Source of the DNA: Macrocystis pyrifera
Lineage: Eukaryota > Sar > Phaeophyceae > Laminariales > Laminariaceae
DNA length: 64,000 nucleotides
Direction: 5' to 3'
NCBI GenBank assembly: GCA_031763025.1
Contig: JASSKH010000031.1
Coordinates: forward strand, 1,426,001 to 1,490,000
The notes beneath the pieces were generated by a model. The model was not told the origin of the DNA. It saw only the letters and a program-made list of their open reading frames with translations, and searched no databases. This document shows positions 52,951-63,000 of this stretch, piece by piece. The stretch's first letter is position 1. Every line of letters begins with the position of its first letter. A program made the position numbers and the translations under genes.

Positions 52951-53634
52951 AGACCCCAAGCTCCGGTGATGGCAAACAACGGCCGATGTACAGCAGAGGG
53001 GGCTTAAAAAAGTGTTCGAGGGTGGCGGGCTATGTCACCTACTCGGCTCGGCGGGGCGGAAAACAATCCCTTGTTTTTTTAGAGCCAACTCGGCGACGTT
53101 AAATGCCCCGAGCCCCGCAACAGTGCTCGGCCGGTATCCAGACATGCGTCGTAATGTACCCACGGCCCGCTTGCTTGCCCCGCAGCCGAAAGTGCGAGAA
53201 AGAACCCTCGGCCGCCGGCGAGCAGCATGCCAAAAAAAAAAAAAAAGTGCGTCTTATACATACACATATTTCCGTCTCATCTATACCTGGTACCAGTTAC
53301 CGGGTGTTGTCTTACTTTGTTTACTTTTTTACCCTTCTTCTCCAGCTTGCCCCCAATCATACCTGATATCAGGCTCATGTAGCGGGCACCTCTTCTCCAG
53401 CTTGCCCCGGATCGTACCTGATATATGGCTCATGTAGCAGGCACCGTCTCCCCTCCTCACTCATGATGCATGTCTTCTTCTTTGTCGCGGGAAAAGTTGA
53501 GCATTGCCTTCCCACGTCGGCTCGCGTCGAATCATGCTCACGCATCGAATCATGCTTTAACACACTTATTTTAAGGCGCCTTCTGCAGTCAATTTTCGCA
53601 CAACAACAAAAAACACCTTGGGGGGGGGTGTACT

Positions 53635-53898
53635 GGATAGGAGAGATGTACTCGATCTCATGCATGGCCGTAGTCGTATGACCATAGACCCTCGCATCCC
53701 TACAATGCCGGACCGGAGCATGTCGGGTTTTCACTGACCAGGCAGACATTGCTTGCACCAAGCGCGAAGCGCCGTGAGGTGTCCGGCGAGTCGCATGAAG
53801 GGTGAGCTGCATCCTACTAAGAACCGCTTGTGAGGCGGACTTGCATATGGATGACAGCCTCAATGAGCTAGTTTAATTTCCGGTGTGGCCACTTCCAC
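53635..53898 (-). mobile_element. Poly(C)-tailed SINE-like element, copy 12
   Basis: Close to copy 1 in sequence, including gatgtactcgatctcatgca. The tail is a short G8 tract; the head is replaced by a tRNA-like sequence after 53900. Confidence 0.82.
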
Positions 53899-53902
53899 AC
53901 CT

Positions 53903-53985
53903 TGAGGGGGGGGGGGCTCGAACTCGCGATATCGGCCTTAGTATTTGCGAGGTTTTAACCAAGGAGGGGGTTAAAGCGTGAATGT
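53903..53985 (-). tRNA. Degenerate tRNA-like sequence
   Basis: The minus strand contains a D-arm-like ggttaaaacc, a loop region ctcgcaaatactaagg, a B-box-like cgcgagttcgagcc and a closing tcaagg pairing with ccttgg. The acceptor stem is broken by a C run, and the base after position 32 is not T, so it is not a working tRNA. It abuts SINE-like copy 12. Confidence 0.35.
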
Positions 53986-54283
53986 GGTTCTTTTTTGTTG
54001 TAGCAGTTTTATTGAAACGAACCGGTGTCTGCATATGTAGACAAGGCGAAATCACCTACTGCTGCTGGGTGTCGTTAACCTCCTCCTCCGCCTCCTCTCG
54101 ATGTTTCTGCCGTCCCTTGTCCTCCCGTGTGCACGTCTTTGTGCTCTTGTTTTTTTGCGTGCTTTTTGTGTGTGTGTGTTGTGCGTTCATGATACGTGCG
54201 TGCGTGCCCGTACGTGTCCGTGATTTGTTTACGTATGTCCCTCTGTGCGTTTGTGTTGTTTGTGTGTTTGTTTATTGCGCCAG

Positions 54284-54418
54284 CCACCGGTCGGGTTTCC
54301 CCCCGCGGGCATCCTTCCGTTTTTGAACCTGGAAGCCATTCAAGACACGGGCTACCGCCTTGCCATGATTTCCAGGGATGACTGCAGCTTTATGGGACCA
54401 GTCTGCGTGAGCGCCAAG
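54284..54418 (+). CDS. Internal exon of an unrecognised gene
   Basis: Acceptor attgcgccag|CCA and donor GCCAAG|gtaagg frame 45 codons in phase 0: PPVGFPPAGILPFLNLEAIQ, DTGYRLAMISRDDCSFMGPV and CVSAK. The short Cys-containing segment could belong to a secreted or lumenal domain, which is a guess. Candidate next exons in phase are at 56945 and 57424. Two C tracts lie in the following intron (54436-54490). Confidence 0.6.
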
Positions 54419-55296
54419 GTAAGGGGCGTTTGCACCCCCCCCCTCCCCCCCCCCCCCCTCATTACACCCCCCCCCCCCCCCCCCCCCCCCCTTTTGTTTT
54501 GTAGAGCTGCCAGCGGGCTGGACTTGCCGGCTACCGGTTACCAGGTATATAGTATTAGTTTATTAGTTGGGTAGCACAACGCAATCAGCCCTGCATACAG
54601 CAGCGAAGCACGTACGTGCCGTTCAGAGCGCGACAACGCAAGGAAGCAGGCAGAATGGGCGAAAGCCAGCATGTCATCGAGAATCTACTGCTCGTTTTTT
54701 TTTTGTTTGTTTCGCGGGTATTTTTTCAACGTGCACATGGGAGGTACTACAATGCTGTAGGTTCGTACACGTTTAGTTCTGCGGCTGCTCCTTGCTCAAA
54801 TCACAAAAAAATACACGCACACAGCTCCTACGTACGTGGAGCTACCGTGTTGTCATCGATAATCTACTGCAGGCACAGCCCAGCGCAGCGCAAGCAAGCA
54901 AACAGAGTTAGCGAGAGCCACATCATGTCGTCCAGCATACCTGGTTTATGTCTACCCCTCGCGCGGTGTTTTCAAAACGAGCGAAGAAATTGAAATCTGC
55001 CTGGCCACAAAAAAACATACCACCACTTTCAAGGTTATGCACGAAGGGTTTGCCTTTTTTCCAATCTCAGCAGTAAGATACAACACTACAGCGCCCTTTC
55101 ACTCCATCCTTTCTCTTTCGTACATGCATGCGGTGTCCGGGTTGGCCTCCTTGAGCGTGGAGCTTCTGGCGCTTGCAAGTCGTCAGTTTTCACCTTAGTA
55201 TCGACCTCTGCCCGCTTCATTCACACGCGGTGCTTTGTTCTGTTCTTCTGTTCTGTGTGAGCGAGCGTAGCAAGCGCAAGCCGCCCGCGGAGCGAA

Positions 55297-55502
55297 GCGC
55301 CTTGTGCCCCCTGCTACGCAGAATTTTCTTCCTGCGACCGTTCCATTGCTGTTGCTGTTGTCTTCGTATTACACCATCGTTTCTACTCAACCACATCAGC
55401 GCCTTGTGCCCCCTACTACGCAGAATTTTCTTCCTGTGACCGTTCCATTGTTGTTGCTGCTGTCTTCGTATTACACCATCGTTTCTACTCAACCACATCA
55501 GT
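55297..55502. repeat. 103-bp tandem duplication
   Basis: Two units of gcgccttgtgccccctncta ... actcaaccacatcag, nearly identical. Confidence 0.9.
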
Positions 55503-56717
55503 ACACCCAGTCTCCGTCCTGATTCTTCATCCTCGAGAGATACCTGGTACAAATTATGTGGTCGTAAGACTGCTGTGAGACAGAGAAAATACGAAAATGA
55601 TCGCGCAATTGGAGGAAATGCCACCAAATGGAATGCCAACGTACCGGGTACGAGAACACAACCAATAACCAATACGCCAACGAAGAATATAGAGTATTCT
55701 GCCCTTTTCAAAGAAGAATAACCACCCACCCCCGAACGTGTACGACCTTTCCGTTACCGGGATTTTTTTAGAATTACGTTGTATCGGGGGGATGGGTGAA
55801 CAAATGAAATAGAGCTTGAGGATGGGTGTGCGCGCGTGTGCATGTTCAAGATACTCTGTGAACAAGAGATATGTTGTGTTTTCAATGATGAAACCCCCCA
55901 AATATTGGCTGGAACAGCCAATGAACGGCGGCTTCTGTGAGAAGAGTTGTGAACAGTTCTACCACGACCTTAACGCATAATAGTCGACGTGGTGCTACGC
56001 GTACATCACCCCGACTTGTGGACCGACCAGACTCTGCCGGCACGGCACCGCCATGGCAGCCGCGCAAGACATGTACAACCCGTACTACGCGCAAAGATAG
56101 GCTTCGGCGAAATCCTCGATGTCACGAAGTTGTCGTTAATGTTAGTTTTATTGGAAGACATGCACTACTGCTATACGTACGCGGACTTATAACCCAGTGT
56201 GATCGCCACCGAAGTTTCAGGGCTTGTTCCTAGACTCTTTTGTGTCCAAAAAAAGCTTGCCTCGTTGGGCTTGGGTGCGATTTTCGAATATACCTTCCCT
56301 GGTCCGACCTGGGCCGGGCAGCCGGCTGGGTGCTGAAAGGGTGTTCATGGTGCGGTTGCTGTTCGGGCAACGAGTGTGAGTTGGACAGCTTTTCCTGTAT
56401 CTTGTAAGGCATGGAGCAACTCTACTTGTTGATTTTTAGACAGCAGCAGCAGGGTGGATTGTGATTCGGCCAATCGTCGTGTGAATGTTGTTTTGCCTAC
56501 TGAAGGTACATAGCGACGGAACAGCACACGGCGGTGGGTAAGACAAGTAGCCTCCCGGCCGAACGACGTCTCCCACCACTACCGACGTTCAGGGCACACC
56601 TCTGCAAGCACAGTCCAAACGAATTATCGGCAGTAAACACACCGCTCAATGTGTGTGAGCTTTTTTTTTTCCCATCCCTTTTATTTTTATCCGTCGATCT
56701 CTCCCCTTGCCGCAACT

Positions 56718-56838
56718 CAGACCCCGGGTCACAAAACAGGCTCTTCTTCCCCCTCGCCAGAACGGCACGCGCCTTGTTACATTTTTATCGCGAGAAGAGT
56801 GCACTATTCTCTTTCCTCGTCGACTCGCGTCGAATTGT
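56718..56838. repeat. Dispersed repeat family L, copy 4
   Basis: gcaactcagaccccgggtca, catttttatcgcgagaagag and ctcgtcgactcgcgtcgaat. Confidence 0.6.
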
Positions 56839-56944
56839 GTAGGTTTGCAGGAATCCGGTGTGTTTCCCTACTCGTGAGAAGGACCGATTATTAGCTGCCA
56901 AAGGACAATTTCGCCCAATATTGTCTGTTTTTTTTTGTTTCAAG

Positions 56945-57055
56945 GTGTCTGCAGCATACACCCCTTTAGCCCCACCTCACGACAAGTATGTTGTCAGGGG
57001 TACGACAAAAATTGGAACCTACCTTACCATTGACGCGTCCAAAGAGCTATTATGA
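56945..57055 (+). CDS. Possible terminal exon of the same unrecognised gene
   Basis: After the tract ctgtttttttttgtttcaag, frame 0 reads VSAAYTPLAPPHDKYVVRGT, TKIGTYLTIDASKELL and TGA. It could follow the 54284 exon in phase. The last 26 bases belong to the first unit of a tandem repeat, so the stop may be repeat-derived; a donor at HD|K (gacaa|gtatgt) is the alternative. Confidence 0.4.
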   Translation: MSAAYTPLAPPHDKYVVRGTTKIGTYLTIDASKELL

Positions 57056-57312
57056 GTAGACCGCGTTTTGGTTTTACGCCTTGACTGACCGCCCTTAGAC
57101 ACTAAAAACAGTATAATATCCCCCTCGTGTACTCCAAGGTAACTGTTACTAGGAGGCCACGGGTTAACCCCTTGACTGACCGCCTTTATACACTAAAAAA
57201 AGCGTTAAAAGGGCTTGACGCGCCCGAAGATGCTATTGACAGGAGGCCGTGGTTTGCCCCCTAGACTGACGGCCCTCAGTACTCTAAAAACAGTATAATG
57301 AGACCTTGACGT
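57030..57312. repeat. ~91-bp tandem repeat
   Basis: Three degenerate units sharing ttgactgaccgccc, cactaaaaa and gaggccncgg. The first unit overlaps the end of the preceding exon. Confidence 0.8.
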
Positions 57313-57423
57313 GCGAAAGACCGGTCTACCTGCATCTTTACCTGCCGATGCTGACAACGCTCACCCGCCCTTACGCGATGCCTCGTTTTCCCGTCCCTTT
57401 TTTTTTTTCCTTCATTTTTTCAG

Positions 57424-57489
57424 CTGGACATCTGTTGGAAGTACCAGATTTTCGCCGTAATCGAGGGTGTTTTCGACCCTCAAGTCGAG
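57424..57489 (+). CDS. Internal exon, unrecognised gene R
   Basis: A textbook acceptor (a long T tract, then ttttttcag|CTG) and donor GTCGAG|gtgagt frame 22 codons: LDICWKYQIFAVIEGVFDPQ and VE. Phase 0 at both ends, so it could also follow the exon at 54284. Confidence 0.68.
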
Positions 57490-57588
57490 GTGAGTTTACC
57501 TCTGAATAGAACTACTGATGACTCTCCCGGGTGGCTATCTCCACCGCACCTGCTCCGCTCGGGGGTCAGGTTGGGTCAACGTGTCCAA

Positions 57589-57676
57589 CTGGGCTAAATT
57601 GACACACGACACGAAATTGGGAACGTGGAAGTGTGGTGAGCTTAAGCTTTATTTTTACCAATCCGCCGGAGGATTA
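57589..57676. repeat. Repeat family G, inverted at 59320-59402
   Basis: gacacacgacacgaaattgg and aatccgccggaggatt here; the reverse complement lies 1.7 kb downstream. Confidence 0.75.
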
Positions 57677-57689
57677 AAAATTTTTAATG

Positions 57690-57955
57690 TAAGTATCAAC
57701 TCGTTTGGGCTGGTCGGTCGGTATAACTCGCCCCGTTACTTGCCCGGTGGCTGCCTCTTTTTTCTTCAGCTTTCAGGAGCTTTTTTCTTTTCATGTGTTT
57801 CGTTCTTGCCCGGTGGCTACGTAAATACGAGTAGCTGGTGCGAGGAACGAACGCCTGCTAGCTGTGTACTCCCTTTTTAGCTTGGGACACCCCCGGGGTC
57901 TCACGTCCACAATCCCGAAGGGGAACCTTGTATACGATATACCCTGGTGTATACT
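57690..57955 (+). repeat. Repeat family G2, copy 1
   Basis: aactcgtttgggctggtcgg, gcgaggaacgaacgcctgct and aatcccgaaggggaaccttg; collinear with 61565-61780. Confidence 0.75.
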
Positions 57956-58144
57956 TGTACTTGTACTGGCATATACTGGTGTATGTTATTGATGTCTATA
58001 GGGTACAGTAGTACTGATGATATATGCATGCTTCACGATGTAGAACGGCGGTTCACACCGTGAAAAGCCCTGCTCCCTTGTTGTTGGCCGCCTCCTTAGC
58101 TGTCTCTGTTTCATTTACCTTGTTCGTGTTCGGTTGTCGTGCAG

Positions 58145-58387
58145 GGTCTGTTGGATTTCCTCGGGAACAGGAAGGGCTTGGCGTGTAAAATATCTGGCAA
58201 GGCTTCTTTGGGAGAAGCAAGTAGCACGATGGGTGACTATCGTGCGAAGCTTGCGGATAGGGTGGACGCCCCCCACAAGGATAGCCCAGGAACGTTTTTC
58301 CTGGACACTGCTAGCGGCCAGACCGAGGTTCGTGCCGCCGTCTTGCCCTCCCATGGAGGTCTGCTTATTGTTGACCGCTTGGCCTAA
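58145..58387 (+). CDS. Terminal exon, unrecognised gene R
   Basis: Acceptor ttgtcgtgcag|GGT, then 80 codons and TAA: GLLDFLGNRKGLACKISGKA, SLGEASSTMGDYRAKLADRV, DAPHKDSPGTFFLDTASGQT, EVRAAVLPSHGGLLIVDRLA. In phase with the 57424 exon. Balanced composition with no repeats; it looks like the C-terminal part of a folded soluble domain. I do not recognise it. Confidence 0.68.
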   Translation, partial: GLLDFLGNRKGLACKISGKASLGEASSTMGDYRAKLADRVDAPHKDSPGTFFLDTASGQTEVRAAVLPSHGGLLIVDRLA

Positions 58388-59319
58388 GAAGGAATCGGCG
58401 ATACTCGTAGATCTGATCTGTCCAGGAGTTTCAGTAGGGGCGCGTTTTTTTTTTTTTTTGTATGTTTTTTTTCAGCAAGAAAACTGGTTTTGAACGTTCG
58501 TAGTTTACATGGGTTCATCATCGACCAACCAATCAAAACGTAGCGAAGTGTCCAGAGCACATCACCAAATAAGCTGCTGTACAGACTACCAACCACCACG
58601 CAGTGCATGCATGCATTGTACGCGCGTACAAACTGACTGCAGTATCGGTATGTCTCATACGTTGCATGTGGGACATGTCCTGCTGGACGGCAGGTCTGGG
58701 TATGTACCAGGTATATGTTTTTGTACTCGAACTCGTTTATACGAACTGCTTACTCCCGGCTTTCGAAGCTGCGCTCGAGGCTTTCGCGGCCACCACGAGT
58801 CACTACGCTTGCGGGTTACAAGGCTCCCGCGCCGAGGGCCAGGCCCGCTGGTGGTGTTGTTGCCAAACGCTTGCGTGCCTCGTATTTGTGTCGGTGTGTT
58901 GGGGGATGACCCTAGAAGATTCCTCGGTAGGTATGTACAAAGCAGTGTTTTCTGCCGAATTTATACCATCGTGAAGAAAGCTACCAGGTAGTTCGCTTGC
59001 CCCCCGGCTCTATAATAGGCATTGCGCAGACCCCCCGAGGACAACGCGAGTCGCAGCGTCCTCGTGCCATACGCGCCAGAGCGTTTTGCCACGCGAGAGA
59101 GAGTGTCCGTGGGACAGGCGCGCTGGTCTTGTTGCCAAACGTTTGCATGCCTCGTACCCTGGCTTTGTTTTGCTGTTTGGATTGTTTTGTATGTTTTTTT
59201 TTTTTTTTTTCATCACCACTTTTACGCTCCAGCTTCAGTCGTACTAGGTAGGACGTTTTACCCGCAGCGATCATTTGGACAAGCCGTAGTCACAGTTTAT
59301 ATTTATTTTATTTTTTTAT

Positions 59320-59402
59320 ATCCTCCGGCGGATTGGTAAAAATAAAGCTTGAGCTCAGCACACTTCCACGTTCAAAATTCGTGTCGTGTGTCAATTTAAC
59401 CC
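59320..59402 (-). repeat. Repeat family G, inverted copy
   Basis: Reverse complement of 57589-57676. Confidence 0.75.
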
Positions 59403-59589
59403 ATAGTTCCCGTTGCAACATCAGAATAGTCTGCTGTTGCCCCAGGTGTCGTCCCTTCTCCCCCCCGGTACGCGCCTTCTTTTTTATCGCGCATAGGGTT
59501 CATTCAGCATTCCCACTGCTCGTTGGTTTTCATCTAATGTTGCCAACTTACCGCTCACGAGCTTTGCGCCAATACACCAGAAAAACCTT

Positions 59590-59672
59590 ACTATACATGT
59601 GCTCGGTGAGATTCGAACCCACGAAATTGATCTCGGTAGGCATGCGGACCACCTACCAAGCCGCCGGGGACA
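59590..59672 (-). tRNA. tRNA-like sequence (probably not functional)
   Basis: The minus strand has a clear T arm, gtgggttcgaatctcac, with a 5-bp stem and a perfect B box. The D-arm part (ggcggcttggtaggtggtcc) is only partly consistent and the acceptor stem pairs at 5 of 7 positions. The anticodon cannot be assigned. Confidence 0.35.
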
Positions 59673-60080
59673 TGATAGATGCCGACCGTGTCATTACGAA
59701 TGGTTCGATTCGTTTCCGGGAGCGTTGTAACTAAATGATGAACTTTCGTCCATGTCACACCCAAGTATTGGACAGTGATGGGCTAAGTTTTGCCTATTAG
59801 CGAAAGCGTAGTGCGAGTCTCCCAAACTCAATAAAATAAAGTGGGACTTGCTTTTACGTAGGTGTCACGCAACCCACAGAGAATGCTGGGGAGTTTTTTT
59901 TTTGCGCAATAGGTTCCATGGTTTCGATATTCGCCATGACATAGTGACATTGTGAGGAAACAACCCTCAACAAAGGCAGGGCTTGGACAGTTTCACCTCT
60001 TGAGTGTTTCCAATCTTAAGTATAGAACTCACGAGCATTTAGACCTGTTGCATCTGCTGGAGACATCTCCACACTCCCAG

Positions 60081-63000
60081 GAACGGCTTCATCGGCGATC
60101 TCCCGCCCAACGCGCTTTGGGAGTTACCCATTTTGAACACTGGAACCAAGTCATTTTACGGTGCGTGGAGGCGTCGACTTTTGGCCGGGATGCTTTTGGT
60201 TTTGCTGGGTTGTTGTCACTTATTATCGTGGCCGATACGTGTACGTACATTTGTGTACCTGTGTGTGGCATGATAAGCCGGCCGTCCGTGGTGGTTGTGG
60301 TGACGGTGGGATCTTCCCCCAGGCACTTGATCCCCTTACGAGTACAACCCCTTTTCGCTGCTGCAAAATACAGATCCTAGACTAATTCCAAGTAGTTTGT
60401 CCGCCAAAAGGGGTTGCGGTACTACTGCCGTAAGAAAAAGGGTTTGTCAACCAACCCCTCTGTGTGAATAGGACTGCAGTCCCGTTGTGCGGACAAAGCA
60501 CTTGGAGTTGGAGTTGCATTCAGGTTTCTGTGCAGCGCGCACCGCACCGCTCTTGATAGTACGGGGGACCATAGTAAATAGGACCAAACATTGTTCGTAA
60601 AAAGAGGGAAATATGTAGTTTTTGTGTGTACCGCGGGTCCTATTTGCTATGGTCCCCCGAAATAAGAGGGTTTGATGGCTAATGACCCATCCTTTTGGTA
60701 CGCAGGCGAAGCAAAACCAATACCAACAACTGCGTACGTGAAAAAGAGAAAGCGGCACAACACACCCCCAGAGGTCGGAATGGAAAAAAAAAAAAAAACG
60801 TTGCAACCGTTGTCATCACATGGAGCAAGGAAAGGTCATTTTTTTTTTCTTTCATTTTTTCATTTTTTTCATTTTTTTTGGACGTGGTTAAAATAGTCGT
60901 AACCCCCTCCTGTCTGGCGGGTTTTTTTTTTTTTGTGACGGTTCACTTTTTTTTTTTCCGGGCGCCCTTGACTGATCCTCTGGGGTATCTGTGGTGTAGT
61001 CGTAACCCCCTCCTGTCTAGCGTTTTTTTTTTTTGTGACGTTTCACTTCTTTTTTTTTCCGGGCGCCCTTGACTGATCCTCCGGGGTATCTGTGGTGGTG
61101 GTGATGGTGGTCATAATCCTCCCGCAGGTGTTGAACTGGCTTCCGACTGATCCTCTGATGAAGGGGCTGATCCCCGATTGCCCCCGCGGAGGCTTGTCGC
61201 AGCACCTCTTGGGCGAGCCTTGCAAGTTCGGACCGTTCACGTTTGGGGGCGGACGGAACTACCCCCTCGGTTCGATGGATGCGGGGAACGTTGGGCGGTG
61301 CAGCCAGCGCCAATTCTTGCAGGGAAAGAGCCGAGACCGCATCGGTGGGAGTACCACCCACATGGACGGTGAGAGAGGTTGGGGGGGGGGGAGGGAGTTG
61401 GATTACCGCTTCCTTATTACTTTTATTTTCCATTTGTCTTTTCCTTTTTTTTTTCCTTCTTCTTACTATTAATAAGAGTGTAGACTACAAGGTGCAGGTA
61501 TAGAACTGCAGTAACTATAAACTCGTTTGGGCTAATAGTCGGGGTGTCTACATACAGAACTGCAGTAGCTATGAGCTCGTTCGGGCTGGTCGGTGTTCCT
61601 TGCCCGGTGCTTTGTTTTTTCTCAAAACTTTCAACAGCTTTTCATGTTCTTCGTTCCCACCCGGTGTCGTAGCTGGTACGAGGAACGAACGCCTGCTGGC
61701 TGTGTACTCCCTTTTCACCTTGCGACACCCCCGAGACTTCAAGCCAACCATAATCCCGAAGGGGAACCTTGTAATACATACGTACTCGTTTTTAGTCGGG
61801 TATTGCGTATCATATCTCATCTCATATCATATCATACCATATGTACACCCCGCGATGCTCTCCTGGCGTTGTATGGTTTGCAAGTGGAACGGGATGAGAT
61901 GCCACACCCCGTAGTGCAGTTCCCGTGCGTACTGGTGCCGCGGTACACGCATTTGTTTGGTACTGCTACATATTGATATCGTATTTGTTTTTATCCCGTC
62001 GGGGTGGTTTATAGCCTGCTTTGCGACTTGATTTCCGAGAACTGAGTTTATACGAGAAGATCATCAGCACTGTTATATACTGGTAGCTGATTAAGAGGTT
62101 GGGAGTTAATACGCACAGTACACAAAATCACTTAATAAGCCCCTCCTGTCAAGAAAAAAAAGGACTGCTGTTCGTGCAAAAATAGGGTTTCCAGTTTTGT
62201 ATACGTAATGCCGCAGTACTATTTCTGGTACGATAGTGACGTTCCATGACTCCCCGAAAGCCGTATGATGACACGCTATGTTTTTTTTAAATCTGGCGGA
62301 AGGTTGCTCGCGGGCGCGCTTCATCACGAAATCCACGTCATGGTCAGGAAAACGCGCATACGAGTTTTCCTGTCTGTGAGGCGTTTTTGATGATGAGTGC
62401 GTGGGAGCGAAAATGCGCCTGTGACGACTATATAGCCCCTCATATGGGCTGTCGCACAGCTGGCCGATGCCAGGTATTTAGGGAGGGAACCCAAGGCTTA
62501 GCATTCAATGCCATTTTCGGTAGGGAGTCATGGGTAGAAGCTTTTTCTGTATACCAGGTATGAGGTAGTTTTCGTGAGGAATCATTCGTGCAATGGATTA
62601 TCCGCCAGATACGAAAATATATCCTGCCATACCTGGTGCAAGCTTTCTTGAAGTAAATTGCAGGGAGCCACGAACGAGCAGATTTAGCAATAGAGTCATG
62701 CATTTTTCGATAGGGAGTCAAGAAATGGCGTAAATAAAAATGTACGAGAAATAGGGTTGCTTGCAGCTGTAAAAAAACAAGAAACATACGCGTACTTCTG
62801 ATTTTTTTTTTTTTTTTTCTTCTAATCGAAAGACCGTCCGAAAGGTGTCGCTCCGGACTTTTTGTTGTTGCGTTTTTGTTGAATATTGGCGTGTAGACCT
62901 TTTCCGAAGGTCGTCAGAGTAAAGTACCAGTACCAGTCCTCATTGGTTCAGCCAACGACTGGCCAGATTGGTCGGAGGATCCAGTCCCCATACCTATGTC

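Larger units (their letters stand above)
49839..54283. other. Intergenic stretch, repeats only
   Basis: Holds a family D element, an 858 bp inverted-end element, degenerate ~230 bp repeats (52000-52500), a 106 bp tandem pair and SINE-like copy 12. No supported exon. Confidence 0.5.
58388..60080. other. Spacer or 5' introns before gene S
   Basis: Contains a repeated ggcncgctggtnttgttgcc block (about 58820-58880 and 59100-59150), the inverted copy of family G (59320-59402) and a tRNA-like sequence (59590-59672). No exon chosen. Confidence 0.45.

Noticed and set aside
56053-56100. Short start MAAAQDMYNPYYAQR with good context
   Set aside because: It stops after 15 codons, and no GT donor lies before the stop.
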